A DNA stretch of 64,000 bases, taken from NCBI GenBank assembly GCA_947498455.1, contig CANMKK010000005.1, positions 62,001-126,000 on the forward strand. Reading direction: 5' to 3'. A program made the position numbers and the translations under genes. Shown here in pieces: positions 37,782 to 47,097 of the stretch. Below the pieces are notes generated by a model. The model did no database searches. It had not been told where the DNA came from and saw nothing but the letters and a program-made list of their open reading frames with translations. Position 1 is the first letter of the stretch. Each line of letters starts with the position of its first letter. This DNA comes from an uncultured Aquimarina sp. GTDB lineage: Bacteria; Bacteroidota; Bacteroidia; Flavobacteriales; Flavobacteriaceae.

Positions 37782-38264
37782 ATGATAGAAAAATTACACA
37801 AAGCAATAGAATTAAGAAATCAAAAAAACTATTCTGATTCAGAAATAATATTGAATGAATTAGTTAACGACTACCGAAAGAATGCTCAAGTTTATTATCA
37901 CTATGCTTGGCTTTGCGACAATATGGAAAGAGAAGTTGAAGCTCGACCAAAATATGAAAAAGCACTTGAATTAGGATTAAGCGGTGAAGATTTAAAAGGT
38001 TGTTATCTTGGACTAGGTAGTACCTATAGATGCATTAGAGAGTATGAAAAATCCATCGCTATTTTTGACAGAGCGATCAAAGAATTCCCATTAAACAATG
38101 AGTACAAAGTTTTTAAAGCTATGACATTGTATAATGCGAAGAACTACCAAAAAGCAATGAATTTGTTATTGAATGTAATTGCAAAAACAAGTTCTGATAA
38201 AGGCATTCAAGAATATCAAAAAGCAATTGAATATTATTCGGATAAGTTAGAAAAGAAAATATGA
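37782..38264 (+). CDS. Small TPR-repeat protein
   Basis: A 160-aa protein of about four tetratricopeptide repeats (AIELRNQKNYSDSEIILNEL, AQVYYHYAWLCDNMERE, YLGLGSTYRCIREYEKSIAI, YKVFKAMTLYNAKNYQKAMN). There is no signal peptide, so it is probably a cytosolic protein-interaction module. No partner can be inferred. Confidence 0.85.
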   Translation: MIEKLHKAIELRNQKNYSDSEIILNELVNDYRKNAQVYYHYAWLCDNMEREVEARPKYEKALELGLSGEDLKGCYLGLGSTYRCIREYEKSIAIFDRAIKEFPLNNEYKVFKAMTLYNAKNYQKAMNLLLNVIAKTSSDKGIQEYQKAIEYYSDKLEKKI

Positions 38265-38337
38265 TGAATTATTAAACTTAGCAAAGTAACTACAGCTAGT
38301 CAGGTAGACGCTCTCCCCCATAATTGAGGAGACTTGT

Positions 38338-38614
38338 CTTGCTTTGCTTACGGAAACGACTCCGAGCATAAGAGATTTTAGCCCTTTGAGATGTTCATAA
38401 AATGAACTTATATTTTCCATTAAAGGCACAAACAATGGCTATAATTAATACGAGATTTAGTCCTTAACCCAAAAGTTTAGAGCTTTTAACCAAGTGCGTC
38501 AAATCTTTTGATTTGGCTTTAGAACAGAAAAAAAATAAAAAGTTTTGGTAAGTGCAAGTTCTAAAGTTACCACTCTCCTACTCCCATACTAATCATAACC
38601 GAAACCGTTATGAG
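38338..38614. repeat. attC-like intergenic site 2 (277 bp)
   Basis: A diverged copy of the 279-bp site at 39741-40019. Shared blocks include cttgctttncttacgga, actccgngcataa, ttttanccctttngngtgt, a central inverted repeat (gtcaaatcttttgatttggc) and the end cataaccgaaaccgttatga. It precedes the DUF1963 gene by 92 bp. Just upstream (38297-38332) is a tagtc..gtagacg-ctctc motif also found at 41772-41806. Confidence 0.55.
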
Positions 38615-38705
38615 AAAAATATTTCACTGGAAACGGGGTAGTAAAAGTAACACCTTATGTAGAGATTTGTTATATAAAATTCGAGAAAAAACTTAACCAA
38701 AAAGT

Positions 38706-39167
38706 ATGGGTGCCAAAAAAAGAATTATTGAAAAGGCTAAAAAGTACGAATGTGGTAATATAGATTATATATTAAAATCAATAATCCCCAACATCATCTT
38801 TTCTGTAAGTGAAAACGAATCTGAACCTGATTTGTTAGATTCAAGATTAGGAGGAAAACCTGCTACACCTAATAATTTCAAATGGCCTTTACAACCTAAA
38901 TCTAAAAACTCTCACTTAGCGTTTTTCTTTCAACTTAATTTTGAACAGATAAAACCTTTTGATATTGATAACATATTGCCTGCTCATGGTATACTATTGT
39001 GTTTTGGATCAGTAACCAATGATATTATGTGGGAACAGGAAATCCCGGATGCTTTTAAAATTTATTACTTCCTGGATACAAACGCCCTCTCTTTGACTGA
39101 GATTCCAGAAGAGATTCCTTTAGAACAAAAACTCAAACCAAGATCAATTATACCAGTTGTTGTTTGA
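38706..39167 (+). CDS. Truncated DUF1963 (YwqG-like) protein
   Basis: A 153-aa protein with the start of the DUF1963 fold (DLLDSRLGGKPATPNNFKWP, LAFFFQLNFEQI, LPAHGILLCFGS). YwqG-type proteins usually run to about 250-300 residues; here the frame ends after a short proline-rich tail. No continuation was found in other frames immediately after the stop, so the gene is probably 3'-truncated, perhaps by the rearrangements that brought in the repeat element at 39313. Confidence 0.65.
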   Translation: MGAKKRIIEKAKKYECGNIDYILKSIIPNIIFSVSENESEPDLLDSRLGGKPATPNNFKWPLQPKSKNSHLAFFFQLNFEQIKPFDIDNILPAHGILLCFGSVTNDIMWEQEIPDAFKIYYFLDTNALSLTEIPEEIPLEQKLKPRSIIPVVV

Positions 39168-39740
39168 ATTTACTGGAAAAGAAAATAAAGGTTTTTTTGT
39201 TTCAATGAAGAAGAAAAATTAAGCATAGCTAGGCTACGGTTTATTTTTATGCTGAAATTGAGGCACAAAAAAGAACATTTTATTACGGTAAATTCAAATG
39301 ACAAATGGTATTATACAATTTACGGATAATAAGTTCGTATAAAAAGTTTGAATTATTTTGTACTAGATTAAGGCATAAAATTAAAGAATAGAAGTAGCTA
39401 TTTTTGAATTTTATAACGCCAGATATAGTGCAAAAGAAACGAACTATATGCGAAAGTTTTATGCGTAAATCGTATTAGTTATAAAACTAGTTTTTCTGCT
39501 TCCTAGATATCCGTTTAACTATATATAGAATGAACTATCAGAGGAGGATGCGGATGGGATAGATGAAGTCGCAAATACTATGCTTGGCGAAGCCTATACT
39601 ATTACAATGCGAATGGAAAATGACTAGAAATTATGGCTTAACACCACCAAGGGCGATTTTCATACCTTATTCAGTCACAATTTAATACTTAGGAGTACCT
39701 TTTCTATACACGATTTTATTGTAGAAGAACCACCGTGCCA
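39168..39740. other. Gene-free interval with MITE-like element and gene remnant
   Basis: It contains MITE-like copy B (39313-39475). A remnant frame at 39539-39627 (NELSEEDADGIDEVANT, then YTITMRMEND and a stop) has no start and no recognised family. The remainder shows nothing identifiable. Confidence 0.5.
39313..39475 (+). repeat. MITE-like repeat, copy B (163 bp)
   Basis: It opens atacaatttacggataa and closes gttttatgcgtaaatcgtat, giving imperfect terminal inverted repeats. The interior (ttgaattattttgtactaga, ttgaattttataacgccag, gcaaaagaaacgaactatat) is shared with copy C at 52276-52460. No coding capacity. Confidence 0.8.
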
Positions 39741-40019
39741 CTTGCTTTACTTACGGACACAACTCCGCGCATAATGGACTTTAACCCTTTAGGGTGTCTA
39801 TTAAAATAAACTATATTTACCATTCAAGGTACACACAACACTTATGTGATAATGCGAAATTCGGTTTAATCTAAAAGTAATTACTTATTTGGTTTGTCGC
39901 CAAAGATTTAAATTTAGTATTTTAGAAAAGATAAAAACAAAACATAAAATTTGGCTAAGTGCTAGCTTGAAAATTAGTTATTTTCTACTTCCATATTACG
40001 CATAGCTAAACATTATGTG
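39741..40019. repeat. attC-like intergenic site 3 (279 bp)
   Basis: It is homologous to 38338-38614 at nearly equal length but strongly diverged. It includes tttgtcgccaaagatttaaa (stem) and the end cgcatagctaaacattatgt just before the WYL-regulator gene. Two such sites before two unrelated genes suggest a repeated recombination or insertion site. Confidence 0.55.
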
Positions 40020-40037
40020 CAAGCAATAAAAACCAAA

Positions 40038-40751
40038 ATGGCATATTCAGATAACGTATCAAGATTAGCTCGATTGACCTCGATTTTATTGAAGTTACAA
40101 TCTAAATCTTTTGTATCGGTTAACGATTTAGCCGAACAATTTGAAGTAAGTAAGAGAACAATTTATAGAGATTTAGACTCACTTGAACAATCAGGTATAC
40201 CAATTATTTCTATCACTGGTAAGGGGTACTCTCTAATGGAAGGTTACAATATTCCTCCAGTTATGTTTACAGAATCAGAAGCAAATGCTATAATTTTTGG
40301 ACAAAAATTAATAGCTAAAACAAAGGATGAATCGCTTATTAGTGAATTCAACAAGGCTACTGATAAGATAAAATCTGTTCTCCTAAACGTACAAAAAGAA
40401 AAAACGGAATTTCTTGCAAACAGAACAATAATCGGAAAAAATTTGCAAGACGAAAGGACTAGTAATTACCTTTCTGAGATTCAAAAAGCATTGACGAATT
40501 TCGAAGTATTAAAAATCGAATACAAAAAAAAAGATACTGAGATAACGACAAGTAGAGAAATTGAACCGTTTGCCATTTATCATAATCCTTCAGAAAATTG
40601 GATTCTAATTGCTTGGTGTCGGTTACGAGAGGATTATAGGAATTTCAGAATAGATAGAATTCAGAAGTTGAGTAATAAATGGCAAAAGTTCACACCTCAT
40701 AAAATGTTATTGGAAGAATACATAGAAACTCAAAAGAAAAAGATTTTTTAA
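40038..40751 (+). CDS. HTH/WYL-domain transcriptional regulator (YafY-like)
   Basis: About 237 aa. The N-terminal winged helix-turn-helix (RLARLTSILLKLQSKSFVSV, LAEQFEVSKRTIYRDLDSLE) is followed by a WYL ligand-sensing domain (about residues 130-210; IEPFAIYHNPSENWILIAWC, then RNFRIDRIQKL). An in-frame GTG at 40017 would add seven residues lying inside the upstream repeat; the ATG at 40038 is preferred. It likely regulates the alpha/beta-hydrolase gene 162 bp downstream. Confidence 0.9.
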   Translation: MAYSDNVSRLARLTSILLKLQSKSFVSVNDLAEQFEVSKRTIYRDLDSLEQSGIPIISITGKGYSLMEGYNIPPVMFTESEANAIIFGQKLIAKTKDESLISEFNKATDKIKSVLLNVQKEKTEFLANRTIIGKNLQDERTSNYLSEIQKALTNFEVLKIEYKKKDTEITTSREIEPFAIYHNPSENWILIAWCRLREDYRNFRIDRIQKLSNKWQKFTPHKMLLEEYIETQKKKIF

Positions 40752-40913
40752 AATTCCTTTGACAAAGGGTTGACACAAGACATACTTAATTTTGCAATGA
40801 TTAACAACCAAAAGAGGAAAGTTAACACATGTAAAAACAATCTTTATAAGTGTACTCTAATTATACAGAACACTTATATGTTGTTGGTTTTATCAATAAT
40901 AAAATTAAAGAAT

Positions 40914-41771
40914 ATGAAATCGCAAAATAAATCTTGGCTAGACAAAAAGGAATACCCATTCAATTCCAATTATTTTGACCTACCAATGGGAAAAATGCAT
41001 TATGTTGACGAAGGTACAGGAGTTCCAATTGTATTTGTTCACGGAAATCCAGGTTGGTCATATGAATTTAGAAAATCAATTAAAGATCTCTCGAAAACAA
41101 ATAGATGTATCTCTGCTGACCATATCGGTTTTGGTTTATCTGATAAACCATTTGATTGGAATTATTTACCAAAAAATCATGCAGAGAATTTCGAAAAATT
41201 TATCAATCACTTAAATTTAGATAAATTTGTTTTAGTTGTAAACGATTGGGGCGGACCAATTGGATTATCATATGCGGTAAATAATCCTGAAAAAATAAAA
41301 CATATAATGATTACTAATACTTGGATGTGGTCAGTGAAAGATAACCCATCCAGTAAAAGGTTTAGCAATTTTGCAGGTGGATTGATTGGACGCTTTTTGA
41401 TTAAGAATTTTAATTTTTTTGGCAAGGTAATTATTAAAAACTGCATGGGTAATAAAAAGTATTTTGACCCAACTATCTACAAACATCTTGAAAACCCAAA
41501 TGACAGAAAAGGTTGTTGGACTTTCCCTAAACAAATAATTGCATCAGATGATTGGGTTGATAGCCTATGGCATAAACGCACTAGTATACAAAACACACCA
41601 ATATCTTTGGTCTGGGGTCTAAAGGATTTTGCGTTTAGTTATAAAGACCTTAATACTTGGGTTAAAGTATTAAAACCAGAAACAGTGATAAAACTAGATG
41701 ATGTAGGGCATTATCCATATGAAGAAGCTACTGAGATATTTAATGAACAATTAAAGAATGCCAGTACATAG
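40914..41771 (+). CDS. Alpha/beta hydrolase, haloalkane dehalogenase-like
   Basis: About 285 aa. The oxyanion-hole motif HGNPGWSYEFR and an aspartate nucleophile in VVNDWGGPIG, in place of the usual serine, are typical of haloalkane dehalogenases and epoxide hydrolases. The catalytic acid is likely Asp in VWGLKDFAF and the base His in DDVGHYPYEE. The Trp after the nucleophile would be a halide-binding residue, and GCWTFPKQI resembles the cap-domain Trp/Pro region. The frame opens at 40770, but the ATG at 40914 is where homology begins. It follows a WYL regulator. Confidence 0.85.
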   Translation: MKSQNKSWLDKKEYPFNSNYFDLPMGKMHYVDEGTGVPIVFVHGNPGWSYEFRKSIKDLSKTNRCISADHIGFGLSDKPFDWNYLPKNHAENFEKFINHLNLDKFVLVVNDWGGPIGLSYAVNNPEKIKHIMITNTWMWSVKDNPSSKRFSNFAGGLIGRFLIKNFNFFGKVIIKNCMGNKKYFDPTIYKHLENPNDRKGCWTFPKQIIASDDWVDSLWHKRTSIQNTPISLVWGLKDFAFSYKDLNTWVKVLKPETVIKLDDVGHYPYEEATEIFNEQLKNAST

Positions 41772-42119
41772 TCGAGTAGACGACTCTCTTCATAAATGAG
41801 GAGAGTACGCCTATCACAGTTCTGCTGCTACCTAATCTACTATCATAACCTTTTATTGCGAACATTACTATAAATGCGATGTCCTAGCCTAGCTTATCCA
41901 AATTATAATAGTCTATGTATCCAGTTCGTATTCCTCAGAATCAATCGCGTAGTTTGGCTTACTTCAGTACATGGGTCGCCCCAGACCGCTTTGAAAAATG
42001 TAGAATTCTTTCTATTCAAATTAACCAGAATATTTGCGTAAACACAACAATTGGGATTGATCCATTATTTCGTTATTTACTGACGTCGCTACTGACGTGA
42101 TAGCCACCCTTAAACTAGA
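41772..42119. other. Island edge: intergenic region between hydrolase gene and tRNA-Pro
   Basis: It contains the hairpin actctc ... gagagt (41783-41806), related to the motif at 38297-38332, and a tandem ACTGACGT repeat (42079-42086 and 42091-42098). A frame at 41915-42100 has no recognisable motif and I do not call it a gene. Confidence 0.45.
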
Positions 42120-42153
42120 AAAGCCTTCATTGTCAACTGACAATGAAGGCTTT
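42120..42153 (-). terminator. Terminator of tRNA-Pro
   Basis: A perfect 16-bp stem (aaagccttcattgtca with tgacaatgaaggcttt, 2-nt loop) lies 4 bp past the tRNA 3' end. On the minus strand it is followed by tttctag. Confidence 0.85.
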
Positions 42154-42157
42154 ACAC

Positions 42158-42235
42158 TGGTCGGGGTGGCAGGATTCGAACCTGCGACCTCCGCGTCCCA
42201 AACGCGGCGCGATAACCGGGCTACGCTACACCCCG
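42158..42235 (-). tRNA. tRNA-Pro (anticodon TGG)
   Basis: The minus strand folds into a full cloverleaf: acceptor CGGGGTG with CACCCCG, anticodon stem CCGCG/CGCGG around the loop TTTGGGA (anticodon TGG), T arm GCAGG-TTCGAAT-CCTGC, and an encoded CCA end. Its 3' end faces the accessory island (31.6-42.1 kb), a common site for integration. Confidence 0.97.
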
Positions 42236-42307
42236 AATTGGCTACCTTTTTGCGGGTGCAAATATACACAAACTCTTTTATTAAAACCTAGAAAAATCTT
42301 TAAAAAA

Positions 42308-42934
42308 CTATTTTAAAATTCTTTTTAATTGTAGTTCAAGTAAAAAACCAAGCTTTGAATAACATTTCCCTACCCTTAAAATATCAGTAAACTCACCCTT
42401 TGCACTTTCTCCAATTATATGCGGCGTTTGCGTTGAGTAAACTTCCATTTCAGGATTTAAAATTTTAATAAATTTAAGAGTAACTTGTAATTTTGCTTCC
42501 TCATGTGGTCCAGAAGGAAAAGTATCATATCCAAAATACACCCAATCCATTTCTATTCGTAGAATATAATTTACCCCATCCCTATCTTCATCCTCTGTAA
42601 AACTTAAATTACTATATTTTTTTAAACGATTATTTATTTCACTTAAAAAATCCTTTCTCCAAGTTTCCTTCTTCGCTTCATTGTATTGTAATTCCCATCT
42701 TTCGACTCTTTCCTTTCCTCCTTTTTTTGCTAAATTCTTTTTTTTATCAACTAAATATAGTTCTTCTGTAAAACCTCCATAAATTTCAAAATTATCCGAA
42801 AAAACAAGTTGCACTCCTACTTTAGTTTCATTCTTTAAAAAGGCTAACTTCTTTTTATCAATCTTAATTCTTTGTGCAAAAGAAAAAGTTGTTATACATA
42901 GTAACAAGCAAAGAAAAAGTAATTTTCTATTCAT
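42308..42934 (-). CDS. Unknown secreted protein
   Basis: About 208 aa with a signal peptide (MNRKLLFLCLLLCITTFSFA). The start at 42934 is preferred over an upstream ATG at 42964, which would put ten polar residues before the signal. The mature part is basic and ends LGFLLELQLKRILK. There is an acidic EDEDRDGVNYILRIEMDW stretch. No family recognised. It lies upstream of tRNA-Pro on the same strand and is divergent from the TonB-receptor gene. Confidence 0.75.
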   Translation of the reverse strand: MNRKLLFLCLLLCITTFSFAQRIKIDKKKLAFLKNETKVGVQLVFSDNFEIYGGFTEELYLVDKKKNLAKKGGKERVERWELQYNEAKKETWRKDFLSEINNRLKKYSNLSFTEDEDRDGVNYILRIEMDWVYFGYDTFPSGPHEEAKLQVTLKFIKILNPEMEVYSTQTPHIIGESAKGEFTDILRVGKCYSKLGFLLELQLKRILK

Positions 42935-43027
42935 TTTTGATTCCGTTTTTTGATTTGGGTGCAATTATAACTCATTTTTAAGAATCCAAACTCTATTAGT
43001 TTGCGATATTTGACCAAAATTTGTCTT

Positions 43028-45310
43028 TTGAAAAAAAAACTAGCACTCCTCTTTTTCATATGTAATGGTATCATCCAGGCACAGCTAAAAGTTACAGGTC
43101 TTATCCTCAATAAAAATAATGAAACCCCTATATCGGATGTAAGAATCGTAGATATCGCTTCTGGAAAAGAAACCTATACGGATAGTTCTGGGAGATTTAG
43201 CTGTACTACTTCTGGCATACTAGAAGTTTCTTTAACGGGATATCAAACACAACGTATAGAATATACTACCAATCAAGATCATATAATTTATTTAATTCCT
43301 ACGTCAATCACTCTTGATGAGATTGTCATTAATAAACTATCCATACCTTTACCACAAAAATATTCCGTAGCAACCGTTTCTTTAGTTTCCAAAGAAAATA
43401 TCCAACGAGGAAACTTGCAAGCATTACACCCTGTACTTAATAAAGTGCCTGGTGTTTTTATGCAAAATGGCACCCTGAATACCAATCGAATTTCGATCCG
43501 CGGCATTGGAGCAAGGAATCTATTTGGTACAGCTTCAATTCGAACATATTTTGGAGATATCCCTCTTACTGATGGTAATGGAGAATCTGCTATTGAGGAT
43601 ATGGAATTAGAAGCACTATCTTCTATCGAGATTCACAAAGGTCCTTCTTCCAGTAGTTATGGTGTTGGACTTGGAGGAGCCATTCTACTACAACCAGAAT
43701 ATATACAACATCAATCAACAAAAAGCTCAGTTTCTACTTCTTTTGCAAGTTATGGTTCCAGAAAAATTCTTACCAAAGTAGGCCTAGGAAGAGAGAACTA
43801 CAATCTACATATTATATCTAGCAATACTCACATCGATGGCTATCGATATAATAATCAATACAATAGGAATACAATAACAGCTACTTCCGCAATAAGACTT
43901 GGAGATAAAGATGATCTGTCGATGTTAGTTGGTTATATAAATCTTAAAGCGGGTATTCCTAGTTCTCTAAGCAAAGAAAATTATACCAATAACCCTAGGC
44001 AAGCGGCTTTTACTTGGGGAAGAGCAAAAGCCTTTGAAGATGTTGATTACGGAATTTTAGGCCTTACCTGGAAACATTCATATCATAATACATTATCTCA
44101 TCATACGAGTATTTTTGGTTCATACAGAAAAAACTATGAGCCCCGACCTTTTAATGTTTTAAACGAAAAATCAAATACTTTTGGTTTACGAAGTAGAATC
44201 TTAGGTACTACTGTGTTATTGCAGAAAATGTGGAATTGGACCATTGGTGGCGAGCTTTTTTATGATATCTATAATGGTAAAACCTTTGAAAACCTATATC
44301 AGGATTTTCCAATAGAAACAGGAAGTGTTAAAGGCAATAAACTCTCTGATTTAGACGAAAAAAGAAACTATTATAATCTATTTATAGAAACCAATATAAA
44401 ACTTAATAATCGATTACGGTTTAATTTAGGATTACATCTCAATCAAACATTTTTTGATATTAAAGATCGATTACAATTGGGAGATGAAAACAATTCGGGG
44501 AAATTTGATTTTGACCCCATTATATCTCCTAAAATTGGTCTCAACTATCTTCTAAACTCTAACATCACACTTTTTACTAATGCAGCACACGGCTTCTCCA
44601 CTCCTACCACAACAGAAACTTTGCTCCCTGATGGTGAATTTAATGCTAATATTAAACCAGAAATTGGTTGGAATTATGAGCTAGGAACTCGATATAATTT
44701 CTTGGATCAAAAAGTATTTGGATCTTTATCTCTTTATAGGATGGATATTTCTGATCTATTGATTAGCAGAAGAACTGTAGAAGATAGCTTTTTTGCTATC
44801 AATGCCGGGAAAACTACTCATAATGGAATTGAATGGGAAATAAATTATATGATACTAAAAAAGGATAGCATACAATTGAATTTCTTTACTAATGGTTCTT
44901 TACACTATTTTAAATTCAAAGATTTTAAAGATCTGGATGATGATTTCTCAGGGAACGATCTAACAGGTGTTCCAACGGAGGTTATCAACCTGGGTATTGA
45001 TTTAATTAATAAAAAAGGTGTCTACGCTCATCTAAATTTTCAGATGGTAGGTAAGATTCCAGCAAATGATGCTAATACCGTGTATAGCGAACGTTATGAT
45101 TTATTACAGGGTAAAATAGGCTATCAGAACGTATTGGGTAAACATATTTCTTACAACTTCTTTTTTGGAGTCAATAATATCCTAAATACCAGATATGCTT
45201 CTCAACTACAAATAAACGCTAAAGGTTTTGGAGGCAATGCTCCAAGATATTTTTATCCCGGCTTACCTGTTAATGTATATGGAGGGATTAACATAAATTA
45301 TAGGTTTTAA
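43028..45310 (+). CDS. TonB-dependent outer-membrane receptor
   Basis: About 760 aa. Signal peptide (KKKLALLFFICNGIIQAQ), a carboxypeptidase-regulatory-like domain (LKVTGLILNKNNETPISDV), plug (VPGVFMQNGTLNTNRISIRG, SSIEIHKGPSSSSYGVGLGG) and a beta-barrel ending in VYGGININYRF. No ATG precedes the signal peptide; the start is a TTG, either at 43028 (chosen, directly before KKKL) or 43001. A PQQ-type sugar dehydrogenase and a cytochrome c follow on the same strand after 110 bp, so PQQ or a sugar-derived substrate is a reasonable cargo guess. The residues do not prove it. Confidence 0.88.
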   Translation: MKKKLALLFFICNGIIQAQLKVTGLILNKNNETPISDVRIVDIASGKETYTDSSGRFSCTTSGILEVSLTGYQTQRIEYTTNQDHIIYLIPTSITLDEIVINKLSIPLPQKYSVATVSLVSKENIQRGNLQALHPVLNKVPGVFMQNGTLNTNRISIRGIGARNLFGTASIRTYFGDIPLTDGNGESAIEDMELEALSSIEIHKGPSSSSYGVGLGGAILLQPEYIQHQSTKSSVSTSFASYGSRKILTKVGLGRENYNLHIISSNTHIDGYRYNNQYNRNTITATSAIRLGDKDDLSMLVGYINLKAGIPSSLSKENYTNNPRQAAFTWGRAKAFEDVDYGILGLTWKHSYHNTLSHHTSIFGSYRKNYEPRPFNVLNEKSNTFGLRSRILGTTVLLQKMWNWTIGGELFYDIYNGKTFENLYQDFPIETGSVKGNKLSDLDEKRNYYNLFIETNIKLNNRLRFNLGLHLNQTFFDIKDRLQLGDENNSGKFDFDPIISPKIGLNYLLNSNITLFTNAAHGFSTPTTTETLLPDGEFNANIKPEIGWNYELGTRYNFLDQKVFGSLSLYRMDISDLLISRRTVEDSFFAINAGKTTHNGIEWEINYMILKKDSIQLNFFTNGSLHYFKFKDFKDLDDDFSGNDLTGVPTEVINLGIDLINKKGVYAHLNFQMVGKIPANDANTVYSERYDLLQGKIGYQNVLGKHISYNFFFGVNNILNTRYASQLQINAKGFGGNAPRYFYPGLPVNVYGGININYRF

Positions 45311-45427
45311 ATAATATTTCTTTGTATTTTTCCACGGAATTGAATCAATTTTTATGAGGTTAATATAACGCCAATTGTTTTTCTGTTAATCCAAACATTA
45401 GATAATTTCACCTTAAAACTATTGTAT

Positions 45428-46552
45428 ATGAAGATTTTTTTTGTACTTAAAATTATATTCTTAAGCACCCTTTTTTCTTGTGCACAGAAAAAAGAAAATG
45501 ATATCTTATTAGAAGACGATATCAAAAACTATACAACAGAAATAGTAGTTCCCGATTTACAAATTCCTTGGGGAATGGCTTGGCTGCCCGACGGTAGTAT
45601 ACTAATAACAGAAAAAAGCGGTGAGTTAATTCATTTTAAAAATGGAGTTAAGACTCTAATCGGCAATGTACCCGAGGTGTATAATCGTAATCAAGGTGGT
45701 TTGCTAGATATCGAAATACACCCTGAATATAAAACAAATGGATGGATTTATATTACCTATTCCTCTAAAGAAGGTGAAGAAAAAGGAGGAAATACAGCCT
45801 TGATCAGAGCAAAACTAAAAGACAATGCACTATCCAATATAGAAAAGTTATATAAAGCAACTCCTAATTCCACACGGGGACATCATTTTGGTTCTCGAAT
45901 AGAATTTGATAGTAAAGGGTACTTATATTTTAGTATTGGGGATCGAGGGAATAGAGATGAAAATCCTCAGGATATCACAAAAGATGGTGGTAAAATATAT
46001 CGCTTAAATGATGATGGAAGTATTCCTAAAGATAATCCTTTTGTAAATGAGACATCAGCAAAAAAAGCAATATTCTCGTATGGCCATCGCAATCCACAAG
46101 GAATGGCCGTTCATCCTGTTGATGGAAATATATGGGTACATGAACACGGTCCCAAAGGTGGTGATGAAATCAATAGTATTAAAAAAGCCGTTAATTATGG
46201 TTGGCCAGTTATTACCTACGGTATCAATTATAGCGGAACGATCATCACAGATATTACAAAGAAGGAAGGAATGGAGCAACCGCTATATTATTGGACACCA
46301 TCCATTGCTCCTAGTGGTATGGATTTTGTTACCAGTAATATATACCCGGATTGGAAAAATAATATCCTTGTAGGTTCTTTAAAATTTCAATATCTGGAAT
46401 TAGTAACACTAAAAAACAATACTGTTATCAAACGAAAAAAAGTATTGGATGGAATAGGACGTGTACGAAATGTGCGTCAGGGACCTGATGGATTTATTTA
46501 CGTAGCAGTAGAAAACAAAGGGATTATAAAAATAATTCCCAAACAGTCATGA
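45428..46552 (+). CDS. PQQ-dependent sugar dehydrogenase, YliI/aldose-dehydrogenase type, lipoprotein
   Basis: About 374 aa. Signal peptide and lipobox (FLSTLFSCAQKK). The beta-propeller of the glucose/sorbosone dehydrogenase family is clear: IPWGMAWLPDGSILITEKSG, GHHFGSRIEFD, YLYFSIGDRGNRDENPQD, YGHRNPQGMAVHP and the characteristic HEHGPKGGDEIN. It should oxidise an aldose or similar in the periplasm using PQQ and pass electrons to the cytochrome c encoded next, with which it overlaps by 4 bp. The ATG at 45428 is preferred over the TTG at 45422. Confidence 0.9.
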   Translation: MKIFFVLKIIFLSTLFSCAQKKENDILLEDDIKNYTTEIVVPDLQIPWGMAWLPDGSILITEKSGELIHFKNGVKTLIGNVPEVYNRNQGGLLDIEIHPEYKTNGWIYITYSSKEGEEKGGNTALIRAKLKDNALSNIEKLYKATPNSTRGHHFGSRIEFDSKGYLYFSIGDRGNRDENPQDITKDGGKIYRLNDDGSIPKDNPFVNETSAKKAIFSYGHRNPQGMAVHPVDGNIWVHEHGPKGGDEINSIKKAVNYGWPVITYGINYSGTIITDITKKEGMEQPLYYWTPSIAPSGMDFVTSNIYPDWKNNILVGSLKFQYLELVTLKNNTVIKRKKVLDGIGRVRNVRQGPDGFIYVAVENKGIIKIIPKQS

Positions 46553-47013
46553 TAAAAACTAAAAAACATATTGCAATACTAGTGTTAGTATCGCTTTTTC
46601 TTTGTCTTTCTATGGTTGCAAGGCAAAAAAAAATCAATGAGTCGGTTTCAATACATACACTAGAAAATAATCAAGAAACGGAACTAGCAAAAAGTATAAA
46701 TCGTGGAAAAGAAATTTATACTGATTTCTGTATGCAATGCCATCTTCCTAATGGGCAAGGAACGCCTAAAGTATTTCCTCCCCTAGCCGGATCAGATTGG
46801 TTGACCAATAATAGAGAAAAAAGTATCCACTCCGTAAAATATGGTCTTAATGGACCAATAAAAGTTAATGGACTTCCCTACAATAGTGCAATGAGTCCTA
46901 TGGGACTAGAAGATGAAGAAATTGCTGATGTAATGAACTATATCATGAATAGTTGGAATAACACCCAAAAACAAATGGTTACACCAAAAGAAGTTGCTAC
47001 TATTAAGAAATAA
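46549..47013 (+). CDS. Mono-haem cytochrome c
   Basis: A 154-aa protein with a signal or anchor (AILVLVSLFLCLSMVA), haem motif CMQCH at residues 61-65, and downstream QGTPKVFPPLAGSDWL and a Met ligand likely in AMSPMG. The start overlaps the dehydrogenase stop (ATGA). It is the probable electron acceptor of the PQQ enzyme. Confidence 0.9.
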   Translation: MIKTKKHIAILVLVSLFLCLSMVARQKKINESVSIHTLENNQETELAKSINRGKEIYTDFCMQCHLPNGQGTPKVFPPLAGSDWLTNNREKSIHSVKYGLNGPIKVNGLPYNSAMSPMGLEDEEIADVMNYIMNSWNNTQKQMVTPKEVATIKK

Positions 47014-47097
47014 CACATAACATTACACCAAGTTTCACATTCCTATTTTGCAATTATTTTTTTACTATTCTAAGAAAATCTACTTAAATTCCGCTTT

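Noticed and set aside
41915..42269. Frames overlapping tRNA-Pro and the island edge on both strands
   Set aside because: They are translations of the tRNA and its terminator; the repetitive protein strings come from the tRNA sequence itself.
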